From positions 1-33,676 of the forward strand of contig JAGNLA010000017.1 in assembly GCA_017999835.1 (NCBI GenBank): a DNA stretch of 33,676 nt. The letters run 5' to 3'. The DNA comes from Caldisericia bacterium (lineage in GTDB: Bacteria > Caldisericota > Caldisericia > JAAYUI01). The translations under genes and the position numbers were made by a program. The notes beneath the pieces are model-generated. The model ran no database searches. It was not told the origin of the DNA and saw only the letters and a program-made list of their open reading frames with translations. Shown here piece after piece: positions 9,461 to 16,507 of this stretch (positions within the stretch are counted from its first letter, which is position 1; each line of letters opens with the position of its first letter).

Positions 9461-10579
9461 ATGAAAAAAATAATCACAATCTTGATGATATGCATAATAA
9501 GTTGTTATTCGGGGTTTGCGACCCCGAAACAAATACAATCGGTTAGAACGAGCAATAACAACCTAATCCTTAGAATTATGACAGACTCTAATGTTATCAT
9601 TGACGGTAGCAAGATATCGTACATAAAACTTGAAAAACCTCTACCACTGCTTGAGTACCATAGCGATAATCGATTGATGATATATAAAACCGGGGTAATA
9701 GAAAATAAGAACAATAAACAAGTATTTGGCCTTATTATGGATGAATATGGAAACCCTGTACAAATCGATTACACTCTTGATGACTACCCAAAATGGCTAT
9801 CTAATATCATTGATAACAAACTCGAGTTGTACGTTGATGGTATGAATTTGGCTGCGATTTCATTTGTCGACTATTCAAAAAACAAAGCTGAGCAAGTGAT
9901 TACACGAACTTTCTTCAGTTTCCCTTCGACATACTTGATCACGCGACAAGAAAACATAACAAAACTAAATGATCGTACACTTGTAGTTTCAAAAATCAAT
10001 TTTGAGAATGACTATTTCAATGTTGACAAGGGGAATCTTAAACAATCTTCCTCGGAGCCTTTTAATCCTGATATTATGTCCAAGAATAACGATTATGTTG
10101 TTGGGATTAATGATATCCTAGCTCAGCATTGTTATCAGCATCTTGACACAAAATTGAAGGGATATCTTTGTCTCTTTGCAAACAAAAAGAAGGTTATTCT
10201 TCAGGGATATGAAACTGAATTCAATGAATCGTTGACAATTAAAAATTCCACTGCAATGGTATCGATGTATAATATATTTAAGTCAACGGACTGCGCTATT
10301 GTACATGACACAAAAGAGCGAATTTGGGATATATACTTGTATATCAACAAGAATTTATCTACACCTCTAGAGAGCATTCACATTCGAATACCCGATGGCA
10401 GCAACAAATACTATATTAATGAGAAAGAATTTACTTTCTCTGAAGCGCCCATCATTGATACAAGTTATGGCTGGAATTACACTTCAATGATACCATTGAA
10501 AGATGCGTTGGCAGCCATAAAGCTAAATTATTATTATCGAGCAAGCGATAAATCATTTTTGATTGAGAGGTTTAGATAG
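9461..10579 (+). CDS. Exported stalk-domain protein A, tip 2 partner
   Basis: The 372-residue protein starts with a Sec signal peptide (MKKIITILMICIISCYSGFA) and has an SD GAGGTGG before the ATG. The body is mostly beta-like with no motif I recognise. The C-terminal 60 or so residues (YYINEKEFTFSEAPII...MIPLKDALAAIKLNYYYRASDKSFLIERF) have the layout of a copper-amine-oxidase-type stalk domain. This end closely resembles the C-terminus of stalk B (11269-12414), which follows tip 3. Homologous partners sitting behind homologous tips argue for toxin-immunity or effector-partner pairs, here with an exported partner. Displaced RHS core begins four bases after its stop. Confidence 0.7.
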   Translation: MKKIITILMICIISCYSGFATPKQIQSVRTSNNNLILRIMTDSNVIIDGSKISYIKLEKPLPLLEYHSDNRLMIYKTGVIENKNNKQVFGLIMDEYGNPVQIDYTLDDYPKWLSNIIDNKLELYVDGMNLAAISFVDYSKNKAEQVITRTFFSFPSTYLITRQENITKLNDRTLVVSKINFENDYFNVDKGNLKQSSSEPFNPDIMSKNNDYVVGINDILAQHCYQHLDTKLKGYLCLFANKKKVILQGYETEFNESLTIKNSTAMVSMYNIFKSTDCAIVHDTKERIWDIYLYINKNLSTPLESIHIRIPDGSNKYYINEKEFTFSEAPIIDTSYGWNYTSMIPLKDALAAIKLNYYYRASDKSFLIERFR

Positions 10580-10582
10580 GTT

Positions 10583-10884
10583 CCCAGATAACAACCATTG
10601 AAATAGACCAGACACAGACAGTAGATGATGGTGAAGGAGACCCAGTAACTACCACCACCAAGGACGATGAGATGCGCATACACCTTGGTGCCAACTCCCG
10701 TCCAATATCCTTTGAGTACTACATTGAAGACCAGAACACCCAGCAGACAACATCTGCAACCTACTACTACCATTATGACCTGCATGGCAATGTGATAAGA
10801 GTCACAAACTCCTCAGGCACTACAGTAATCCAGTACACATATGACCAGCTGGGTTCCATTGTCTCTGAAACCAACCCTAACTCC
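10583..10884 (+). repeat. RHS core repeat copy C, truncated
   Basis: This segment matches the main RHS gene from about 4768 (CAGATAACAACCATTGAAAT) to 5072, then switches abruptly to cysM-like sequence at the codons for N-S-I-E. It has no tip of its own. The frame from 10672 remains open through the junction and gives a chimeric ORF ending at 10983. Confidence 0.85.
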
Positions 10885-10983
10885 ATTGAGTGTGGTTGTG
10901 TCGTGGCTATCTTCCCTAACAGAGGGAACAGATACCAGTCGACAAACCTGTTCAAGTCGTTCTGCTCAAAATGCCCACCATGA
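10672..10983 (+). pseudogene. Chimeric ORF: RHS core fused in frame to cysM tail
   Basis: The first 70 or so residues are RHS core (MRIHLGANSRPISFEYY and onward). From about 10885 the frame encodes ECGCVVAIFPNRGNRY and ends FKSFCSKCPP, a diverged copy of the cysM C-terminus found at 15383-15478 on the other strand. The copies differ at many synonymous and some replacement positions (DRGDRYL versus NRGNRYQ), so the duplication is not recent. There is no SD and no tip. I regard it as a recombination scar rather than a working gene. Confidence 0.6.
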
Positions 10984-11094
10984 GACATCTGACACAAGCC
11001 ATTTTCGAAGGTAATCACCAGACTATCATGATAAATGAACCGAGTTGTAAGGTGAACGCATAGTGGTCATAATGTTGGAGATTTCACGATGATT
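10885..11094 (+). repeat. Inverted copy of cysM tail, intergenic region and propeller gene start
   Basis: After the cysM-like stop (10981-10983), sequence similar to the cysM-propeller B gap continues in the same order. ACCAG...ATCAT, AAATGAACC, AACG(C/T)ATAGT, TTGGAG and finally ATGATT at 11089-11094 line up with the corresponding elements around 15240-15330 on the minus strand. A divergent stretch of about 45 bases follows the stop. The copy breaks off after two codons of the propeller gene and joins an inverted RHS fragment. It therefore forms an imperfect inverted repeat with 15240-15478. Confidence 0.65.
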
Positions 11095-11249
11095 GAATGT
11101 CTTCTCCACTCTTCTGCCTGCTGCGTCATACTCGAAGTCTATGTCATTGCAATTCAACATGGGTGAGGTTGTTGTCAGATGAGTAGGTAAGGCTTGTGGT
11201 CTCATCCGGATCCTGCATTGGCATGCATGGCTTTCTCCATCTCTCCTGT
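11095..11249 (-). repeat. RHS core repeat copy E, inverted and degenerate
   Basis: Read on the minus strand, this matches the main RHS gene from 4534 (ACAGGAGAGATGG) to 4696 (GAGAAGACATTC), covering the DPDETT and SSDNNLTHV codons. A small deletion after CACCCATGTTGA breaks the frame. It begins about 19 bases after the stop of stalk B, repeating the pattern of a core fragment directly behind each partner gene. The other 20 or so bases up to 11268 show nothing else. Confidence 0.8.
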
Positions 11250-11268
11250 AAAAAAGTATTGCTTCCTC

Positions 11269-12414
11269 TCAGTTTCGATAATTTTGGAATCTTTCGATTA
11301 AAAGTGATTTGTTTGTCGGTCTATAATGATGTTTCACATTGAAGAATCTTTCTATATCCACTAAAGCAATCATAACAGACTTTGAATCCTCATGTTCATA
11401 TGGAGGTGCCGACAACTCAACTTTCTCTCCATCCAAATGCGCAATGTTTGACTCAATTGAGAATTTCAACTCTTTAAGTTTTATGTTCTCTTCACTTTCG
11501 CGAATCAGCATCTTGAAAATATAATAATTCCCGTTTGCATGCACTTCTAGAGCACCGCCAAGCTGAAAAGCCACCAGATAAGCATCTACATATAATTTCT
11601 GATCAACCATTTCGGCACTTGGATATAAAGTACCACGCACCACACCATTTGATGTGATAATAGCTTCGGGGAAATTATCATTTAAGCACATTTCAAGAAA
11701 TCCAAGCCCTGCGTTTTCTGTAAAGAAATAACTCGAATCTGTGTTAGTGCAGAAGTTTCTCCAGCCTAGCAACTTCTTGTTCTTTATATCAGGAAAATTG
11801 TCTGGGTTTATGGGTTCACTCATTGTAGTTACATAACCGTTGATACAATATTTCTCAACCTGGTAATACAAATCTTCATCGATAATGAATATTGAGTTAC
11901 AGTTATCTTCTAAATAACTGTTATCGCAATCAATATCAATGAAATCATTTCTACCCTTTTTTATTGCACCATTGGAATCGCAAAAAACCCAATATATTTC
12001 CGAGCCAACAAGTTTCGAAATGATGTTTATCTGAAGCTTTTTATCGTAACCTGAGATTTTCATGTTTAATGAATTATTGAACAGGAAGCGTGCATAAAGA
12101 TTGACCTCTTTTTTATCATTGAGATTGACGAATTCAGGGTCTCCATTTGAATCCAAAACTGGCATGTTGTAATTTCTACCATCGTTGTCTTTGACAACCT
12201 TAATTTTCGTCATTTGGACAGAGTTATCATCAATTTTTAGAATTTGAATTGGTTTTTCAAATTCTATCACTTTATCATCGTTAGCACCTGAAACAGTCGT
12301 GGAGTAGGCGTTTATCGTGAACTTTATCAGTCTCTCTGTTTTAGTGTTGACTGCTCGAAAAGATACTAAAAAGAAAACCAGCGACAGTATTAGAGCAATT
12401 TTTGTATACTTCAT
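11269..12414 (-). CDS. Exported stalk-domain protein B, tip 3 partner
   Basis: The 381-residue protein has a Sec signal peptide (about residues 1-22, MKYTKIALILSLVFFLVSF) and an SD AGGGGG shortly before the ATG at 12414. It starts 18 bases after the stop of the tip 3 gene. Its C-terminus (AHLDGEKVELSAPPY...MIALVDIERFFNVKHHYRPTNKSLLIERF) is clearly related to the end of stalk A and fits a copper-amine-oxidase-type stalk domain. The N-terminal 250 residues have no recognised motif. Its role as an immunity or companion protein for tip 3 is inferred from position and from the matching stalk A/tip 2 pair. Confidence 0.7.
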   Translation of the reverse strand: MKYTKIALILSLVFFLVSFRAVNTKTERLIKFTINAYSTTVSGANDDKVIEFEKPIQILKIDDNSVQMTKIKVVKDNDGRNYNMPVLDSNGDPEFVNLNDKKEVNLYARFLFNNSLNMKISGYDKKLQINIISKLVGSEIYWVFCDSNGAIKKGRNDFIDIDCDNSYLEDNCNSIFIIDEDLYYQVEKYCINGYVTTMSEPINPDNFPDIKNKKLLGWRNFCTNTDSSYFFTENAGLGFLEMCLNDNFPEAIITSNGVVRGTLYPSAEMVDQKLYVDAYLVAFQLGGALEVHANGNYYIFKMLIRESEENIKLKELKFSIESNIAHLDGEKVELSAPPYEHEDSKSVMIALVDIERFFNVKHHYRPTNKSLLIERFQNYRN

Positions 12415-12432
12415 ATTCCCCCTGTTCCCAAG

Positions 12433-13830
12433 TTATTTTATCTTCTTTAACCTACCATTATTTAAATCGTAGTAAAAAACACCATTTGCAGATTTCTTTA
12501 ACAAAGGATTGGTATAATAATTCTTTGATCGATCAAAACTTTGTGCTCTACCTGTAGAATCACGTATAGTTGTGTCCGTTACCCCAACAGCTTTATGAAA
12601 AGAACCATTGATGTATCTTCCAGCAGACGCTACAGTATTGCCATTACTTTCACGTCTAGTAGTAATAAAATCACCAGCAGAAAAATCTCCCTCCTCTAAA
12701 GGTTTTTCTTCCCCTACTTTACTGGGATCTGCATCTTGTTCATCATACATAAAATCATGTATTTCGCTTGTTCCTCCAGGATAATCATTTGTTTCTCCAT
12801 ATGTAGTTTTATTTTTTAATCCAAAATCTGCTGCACTCCCATTTGTCCTTACGCTTGTTGTAAACTGTTTACTTTTATCTTTTATTTCTGAATTATATGC
12901 AACAAAAATACCGGTCCAGGTTCCATCGCTCATCTTCATTCCTATCGATCCACTGCAGGGTTTACCATCGGAATCAAAAAACCTAGCTTTGCCTTTGCCC
13001 TTGTCAACATTTTTGCATATCTCATTCCATCTGTCTTGCTTCTTTTTCTTATCTGTTATTTCTTTACCGGCTTTATCATAAATATGTAATTCGCCATTTT
13101 TATCAACTCGAGCGACAACTTTCCCTTTTTCGTCAGTAATTACAGTTGTATCGCCTTCTTGACCGCCCATACTTTCTGGACCATCTTTCTTTTTATCATC
13201 ACTTTTTGAATCAGAAATAGCAACTGTAGTAGAGCTATCCCCAGAAACTTTATAGGTTATCGGCGGCAACATCTGTGGAGGCGCATCGGTATCGTCGGTA
13301 AATGAAGGGCCACAGTTATCATCCGAGTTATTTTCCTCTTCTGGCATCTGCGATTCTAAATTTGTATTCAGTTTGTTCTTAGAAGAAACATCTATGATCG
13401 GTGTCACAGTGGATTCTTGGGCTTCTTGCGCCATTTCTGCAGCCTGCATCAAAGGTCGAGATACTCTTGCCATAAAGGCCTCAGGAGAATTTGACACAGG
13501 ATTCATATCTGTTGGTGCACCTGAACCACCAAGGAATGTCCCTGTGTGGGGGTTGTAGTAGCCTGAGCCTGAGGAGTAGAGGCCGGTCTTGGGAGTGGTG
13601 CCTGAGGTGTCAAACTCATCATCATGGATTATTTGTGCTTCACCCATGTAGGTGAATGGGTTGTAGATGGAGTTGGCGTTGGTTTCAGCAACAATTGTGC
13701 CCAGCTGGTCATAGGTGTACTGGATTACTGTTGTGCCTGAGGAGTTTGTGACTCTAATCACATTGCCATGAAGGTCATAGTGGTAGTAGTATGTGGTGAC
13801 TGTTGTGGTGGTTGTGGTGTTAGCTTTCAT
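12433..13830 (-). CDS. Orphan RHS core plus tip 3
   Basis: A displaced RHS end on the minus strand. The frame is open from 13866, but the better start is the ATG at 13828-13830, which overlaps the propeller B stop as ATGA, so translation could be coupled. The core match (TTTTTVTTYYYHYDLHGNV to FLGGSGAP) lacks an internal segment present in the main copy. The tip diverges at about 13505. A Gln/Glu/Asp-rich linker precedes a C-terminal domain with RWNEICKNVDKGK, RFFDSDGKPC, GSIGMKMSDG and WTGIF. That series parallels tip 2 (WNKIC, SFYDTKGNK, GCIGMQIDD, WRGIF), so the two tips share a domain. I know no family for it. Stalk B follows 18 bases later. Confidence 0.65.
   Translation of the reverse strand: MKANTTTTTTVTTYYYHYDLHGNVIRVTNSSGTTVIQYTYDQLGTIVAETNANSIYNPFTYMGEAQIIHDDEFDTSGTTPKTGLYSSGSGYYNPHTGTFLGGSGAPTDMNPVSNSPEAFMARVSRPLMQAAEMAQEAQESTVTPIIDVSSKNKLNTNLESQMPEEENNSDDNCGPSFTDDTDAPPQMLPPITYKVSGDSSTTVAISDSKSDDKKKDGPESMGGQEGDTTVITDEKGKVVARVDKNGELHIYDKAGKEITDKKKKQDRWNEICKNVDKGKGKARFFDSDGKPCSGSIGMKMSDGTWTGIFVAYNSEIKDKSKQFTTSVRTNGSAADFGLKNKTTYGETNDYPGGTSEIHDFMYDEQDADPSKVGEEKPLEEGDFSAGDFITTRRESNGNTVASAGRYINGSFHKAVGVTDTTIRDSTGRAQSFDRSKNYYTNPLLKKSANGVFYYDLNNGRLKKIK
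13505..13827 (-). repeat. RHS core repeat copy D, inverted
   Basis: Read on the minus strand, this begins two bases before the end of the propeller B gene (CACCACAACCACCACAACAGTCACC matches main positions near 4716-4742). It jumps over about 200 bases of core and resumes at TACTACCACTATGACC through GGTTCAGGTGCACCA. The block 13595-13676 is identical to 5061-5142. Confidence 0.85.
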
Positions 13831-15245
13831 TTTGTAATAGTAGCTGTCTTGGTTTTTGTATCCCATTTCAGTTTTAGGTTGAATGCATCAGTGAGTTTGC
13901 GCAGAGGGACAAAGATTGTATTGTTGACCTCGATACAACCGTCAATTACATTGTTGTCTTTTGAATCTGATTTTGTTTTTAGCAGCCTCACCACTTTGTC
14001 ATTATATATGCAGTTTTTGTATTGTTTCGTGCTGAACCCACCAACTCTTCCACCTAAAGGCTCAATGATTGTAACTGGATTAATGTATAAAGCACCGTTT
14101 TTTACAAACGGCTTATCGTCAATGAACACTTTTTGCTTGCCAACTAAAGAATAATTACTGCCAACGGTGACTGAGACAGTGCTGACGTTTGCACCGAACT
14201 TGTAAATGGCAGAACCAGTTGTCATATAGATGTTGCCTTTGTGATATATGGGAAACGACGAAATGCTTCTGTCATCGCCCAACTCTTCTAGTCTGGTGTC
14301 TTTGCAGGTTATTTCACCAGTATCGAGCTTGAATATGACATAGTCACCATTATCGAGAAATGCAGTTATGCGATCGTCACACAGGCAGTTTACAGAAGAA
14401 AAGTCAATCTGGTCATTCTTCCAAAGGATTTTGCCGTTGTTTTTGTCCAAACAAACCTTGCCTGCCACAAGTTTGTTGCCAGAAATGAGCATGTTTGACT
14501 GGAAATCGATGTTTTGTGACCAGACGATTGTGCGTTTAACAAGGTCGTAGCAATTGACCATTACCTGTTTATCTTTTCTGGAATAGTAGTAGAGCATGTT
14601 GCCATCAAAGAGAGGGACGGGTTTAAAATGGCATGGTTCAGGCAATAGTTCTGACAAGAAAATATCATTGTTTACCAGATCTAAAATAACTATGTGAGTG
14701 TAATTGACAAATACAGCAAAGTTTTTATTTCTGAATACTATCCTGTCTTGGCCTACGCTATCTTTCAATGGGATTGTTCTGATAAATGTGCCTTTTTCTA
14801 GATCGATGAGGCAAATCTTATCGAAAAAATTGATGATTGAAATGTTATTCACCGGATTTGAAAGATCGGATTTCGGTTTACAACTAACAAACCATTTCTG
14901 CTTTCCTGTTGCTTTGTCGTAACCATAGATGCCCATTGTGGTAATAAATGAAATAGTTGTTTTTGTAAGCTTCGGGTTGTTGTCAACATTCCTAAAAACA
15001 GCATTATACGGTTCGAACTCTGTCTTTATACACCACTTTGTTTCTCCTGTTTCTATGTTAATGCAGAAAAGACCGTTGTAGTCTGATGTGTACAAATATC
15101 CGTTGTCAATTACCAAACCAAAATGATGATCCCCCGCTGTTTTTGACCAAACAACACCAAAATAGTCATAATCCACTGCGTGTACAGAGGAAATTAACGT
15201 CAGAAACAACCCAAAAACTACGAAAGGCAAAAATCGTTTGATCAT
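13827..15245 (-). CDS. Exported PQQ-like beta-propeller protein B with stalk domain
   Basis: The 472-residue protein has a Sec signal peptide ending VHA (about residue 23) and an SD GGAGG (15253-15257) eight bases before the ATG. Propeller blades carry GETKW, GKQKWFV, TIVWSQN and GKILWKN motifs. The last 100 residues form a clear copper-amine-oxidase-type stalk domain (KVFIDDKPFVKNG..., then NNTIFVPLRKLTDAFNLKLKWD). It is the counterpart of propeller A and precedes an orphan core-tip, as propeller A does. In the array logic it would be the partner of a tip that has been lost between it and cysM. Its stop overlaps the start of tip 3. A conserved TATAGT box lies upstream. Confidence 0.75.
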   Translation of the reverse strand: MIKRFLPFVVFGLFLTLISSVHAVDYDYFGVVWSKTAGDHHFGLVIDNGYLYTSDYNGLFCINIETGETKWCIKTEFEPYNAVFRNVDNNPKLTKTTISFITTMGIYGYDKATGKQKWFVSCKPKSDLSNPVNNISIINFFDKICLIDLEKGTFIRTIPLKDSVGQDRIVFRNKNFAVFVNYTHIVILDLVNNDIFLSELLPEPCHFKPVPLFDGNMLYYYSRKDKQVMVNCYDLVKRTIVWSQNIDFQSNMLISGNKLVAGKVCLDKNNGKILWKNDQIDFSSVNCLCDDRITAFLDNGDYVIFKLDTGEITCKDTRLEELGDDRSISSFPIYHKGNIYMTTGSAIYKFGANVSTVSVTVGSNYSLVGKQKVFIDDKPFVKNGALYINPVTIIEPLGGRVGGFSTKQYKNCIYNDKVVRLLKTKSDSKDNNVIDGCIEVNNTIFVPLRKLTDAFNLKLKWDTKTKTATITK

Positions 15246-15382
15246 TTTTAAACCTCCAGCAACACATCTACTATACGTTTATCTTGCAGTTTGGTTCATT
15301 TGTATGATGGACTGGTTTTTCTTCAAATCAAATCAAATTGTCCATGATTATTTAGTCAGGAACTTGCCAGCACTGGAAAACC
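15246..15382 (-). promoter_or_regulatory. cysM-propeller B intergenic region, candidate promoter
   Basis: The 137-base gap contains TATAGT about 25 bases upstream of the SD GGAGG on the minus strand. The same layout (ATAGT box, TTGGAG, ATGATT) is kept in the diverged inverted copy at 10984-11094, which supports these elements as functional or recently so. No convincing -35 box or terminator for cysM is visible. Confidence 0.35.
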
Positions 15383-16294
15383 TCATGGTGGGCATTTTGA
15401 GCAGAACGACTTGAACAGATTGGTAGACAGGTACCTGTCGCCTCTGTCAGGGAAGATAGCCACAACGCAACCGCTCTCAATGGAGCTGGCAATCTTGAGA
15501 GCGCCAACCATTGCGGCTCCACTTGACATGCCGACAAACAGCCCTTCTTTGAGTGCCAGCTGTCTTGTGGCTTCGAATGCTTCGTCATCGTTGACAGAGA
15601 TGACCGAATCGAGCAAATTTGGGTCATAGATGCCAGGTTTTTTTGATTCGGTCATATTTTTCAATCCCTGAATTTTGTGACCAACAACCGGTTCTACTCC
15701 ACAGATCCTTACGTCCGGTCTTATCTCCTTTATGAATCTGGATACGCCCATCAGCGTTCCGGTGGTTCCCATGCCTGCGACAAAATGAGTGATGCAGCCA
15801 TCGGTTTGCTTGAGTATTTCTGGACCAGTCGTGCAGTAATGGGCTTTCCAGTTCCACTGGTTGTCAAACTGGTTTGGGTGGAAGTATTTCTCTTTGTCTG
15901 TGACAGCAATTTCCTCAGCTTTGGCGATTGCGCCATCAGTGCCAAGCTTTGCAGGCGTCAGTATTACGTGCCCTCCAAGCGCCTCGAGAATTTTCACTCT
16001 TTCAATGCTTACGCACTCAGGCATGCACAGCGTTACACTGTAGCCCATGGCAGCGCCGATTGTCACCAGCGCGATGCCCATGTTGCCTGAAGTGGCCTCA
16101 ATAATGGTCTGGCCTTGTTTAAGCTGGCCATTCCTTACGGCAGTCTGGATCATCGAAAAAGCTGGACGATCCTTAATTGAACCTCCAGGGTTTGCGCCTT
16201 CAAGCTTGCCAAAGATCTTAACGGAAGGTTTCTTTGGATTGAGGCTTGAAATCTCAATAAGCGGAGTGTTTCCGATAGCTGTCAGTATGCTCAT
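15383..16294 (-). CDS. cysM: Cysteine synthase, CysM-type (O-acetylserine sulfhydrylase)
   Basis: This PLP enzyme makes cysteine from O-acetylserine and sulfide or thiosulfate in the cytoplasm. The 303 residues cover the whole fold-type II family. PLP lysine K41 lies in GGSIKDRPA, the TSGNMG substrate loop in IEATSGNMGIAL, and GMGTTGT binds the PLP phosphate. AHYCTTGPEI and THFVAGMGTTGTLMGVSRF are closer to CysM than to CysK. The C-terminus ends CSKCPP and is duplicated as a scar at 10885-10983. It diverges from metH across a 213-base gap and sits beside methionine genes. CysM versus CysK assignment is by motif only. Confidence 0.88.
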   Translation of the reverse strand: MSILTAIGNTPLIEISSLNPKKPSVKIFGKLEGANPGGSIKDRPAFSMIQTAVRNGQLKQGQTIIEATSGNMGIALVTIGAAMGYSVTLCMPECVSIERVKILEALGGHVILTPAKLGTDGAIAKAEEIAVTDKEKYFHPNQFDNQWNWKAHYCTTGPEILKQTDGCITHFVAGMGTTGTLMGVSRFIKEIRPDVRICGVEPVVGHKIQGLKNMTESKKPGIYDPNLLDSVISVNDDEAFEATRQLALKEGLFVGMSSGAAMVGALKIASSIESGCVVAIFPDRGDRYLSTNLFKSFCSKCPP

Positions 16295-16507
16295 GTTCCT
16301 GACATTATTAAGAAGAAACAGCTTAATTTCAAGTCAATACCTCACAAATCATTTCTGGTTGAGCATTTGTTGCAAATCTTGATATTTGACAATGAAAATG
16401 CTAGAAACTTAAACTTATATACACATGAAACTTGCCAGCATGTCAGGATTGTGGACACACAAAGCAAAAATGCGTCTGTTTCCTGCAATGGCAGAAAGGA
16501 GTTTTGG
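16295..16507 (+). promoter_or_regulatory. Divergent cysM/metH intergenic region
   Basis: The gap has TTGACA at 16386-16391 followed by a weak -10 candidate (TTAAAC at 16409, or TTATAT at 16415). An SD AAAGGAG lies at 16495-16501 before the metH ATG. I looked for SAM, SAH and cobalamin riboswitch signatures and saw none. The promoter call is tentative. Confidence 0.3.

Noticed and set aside
16295-16507. SAM, SAH or cobalamin riboswitch upstream of metH
   Set aside because: None of the conserved core motifs I know are visible in the gap.
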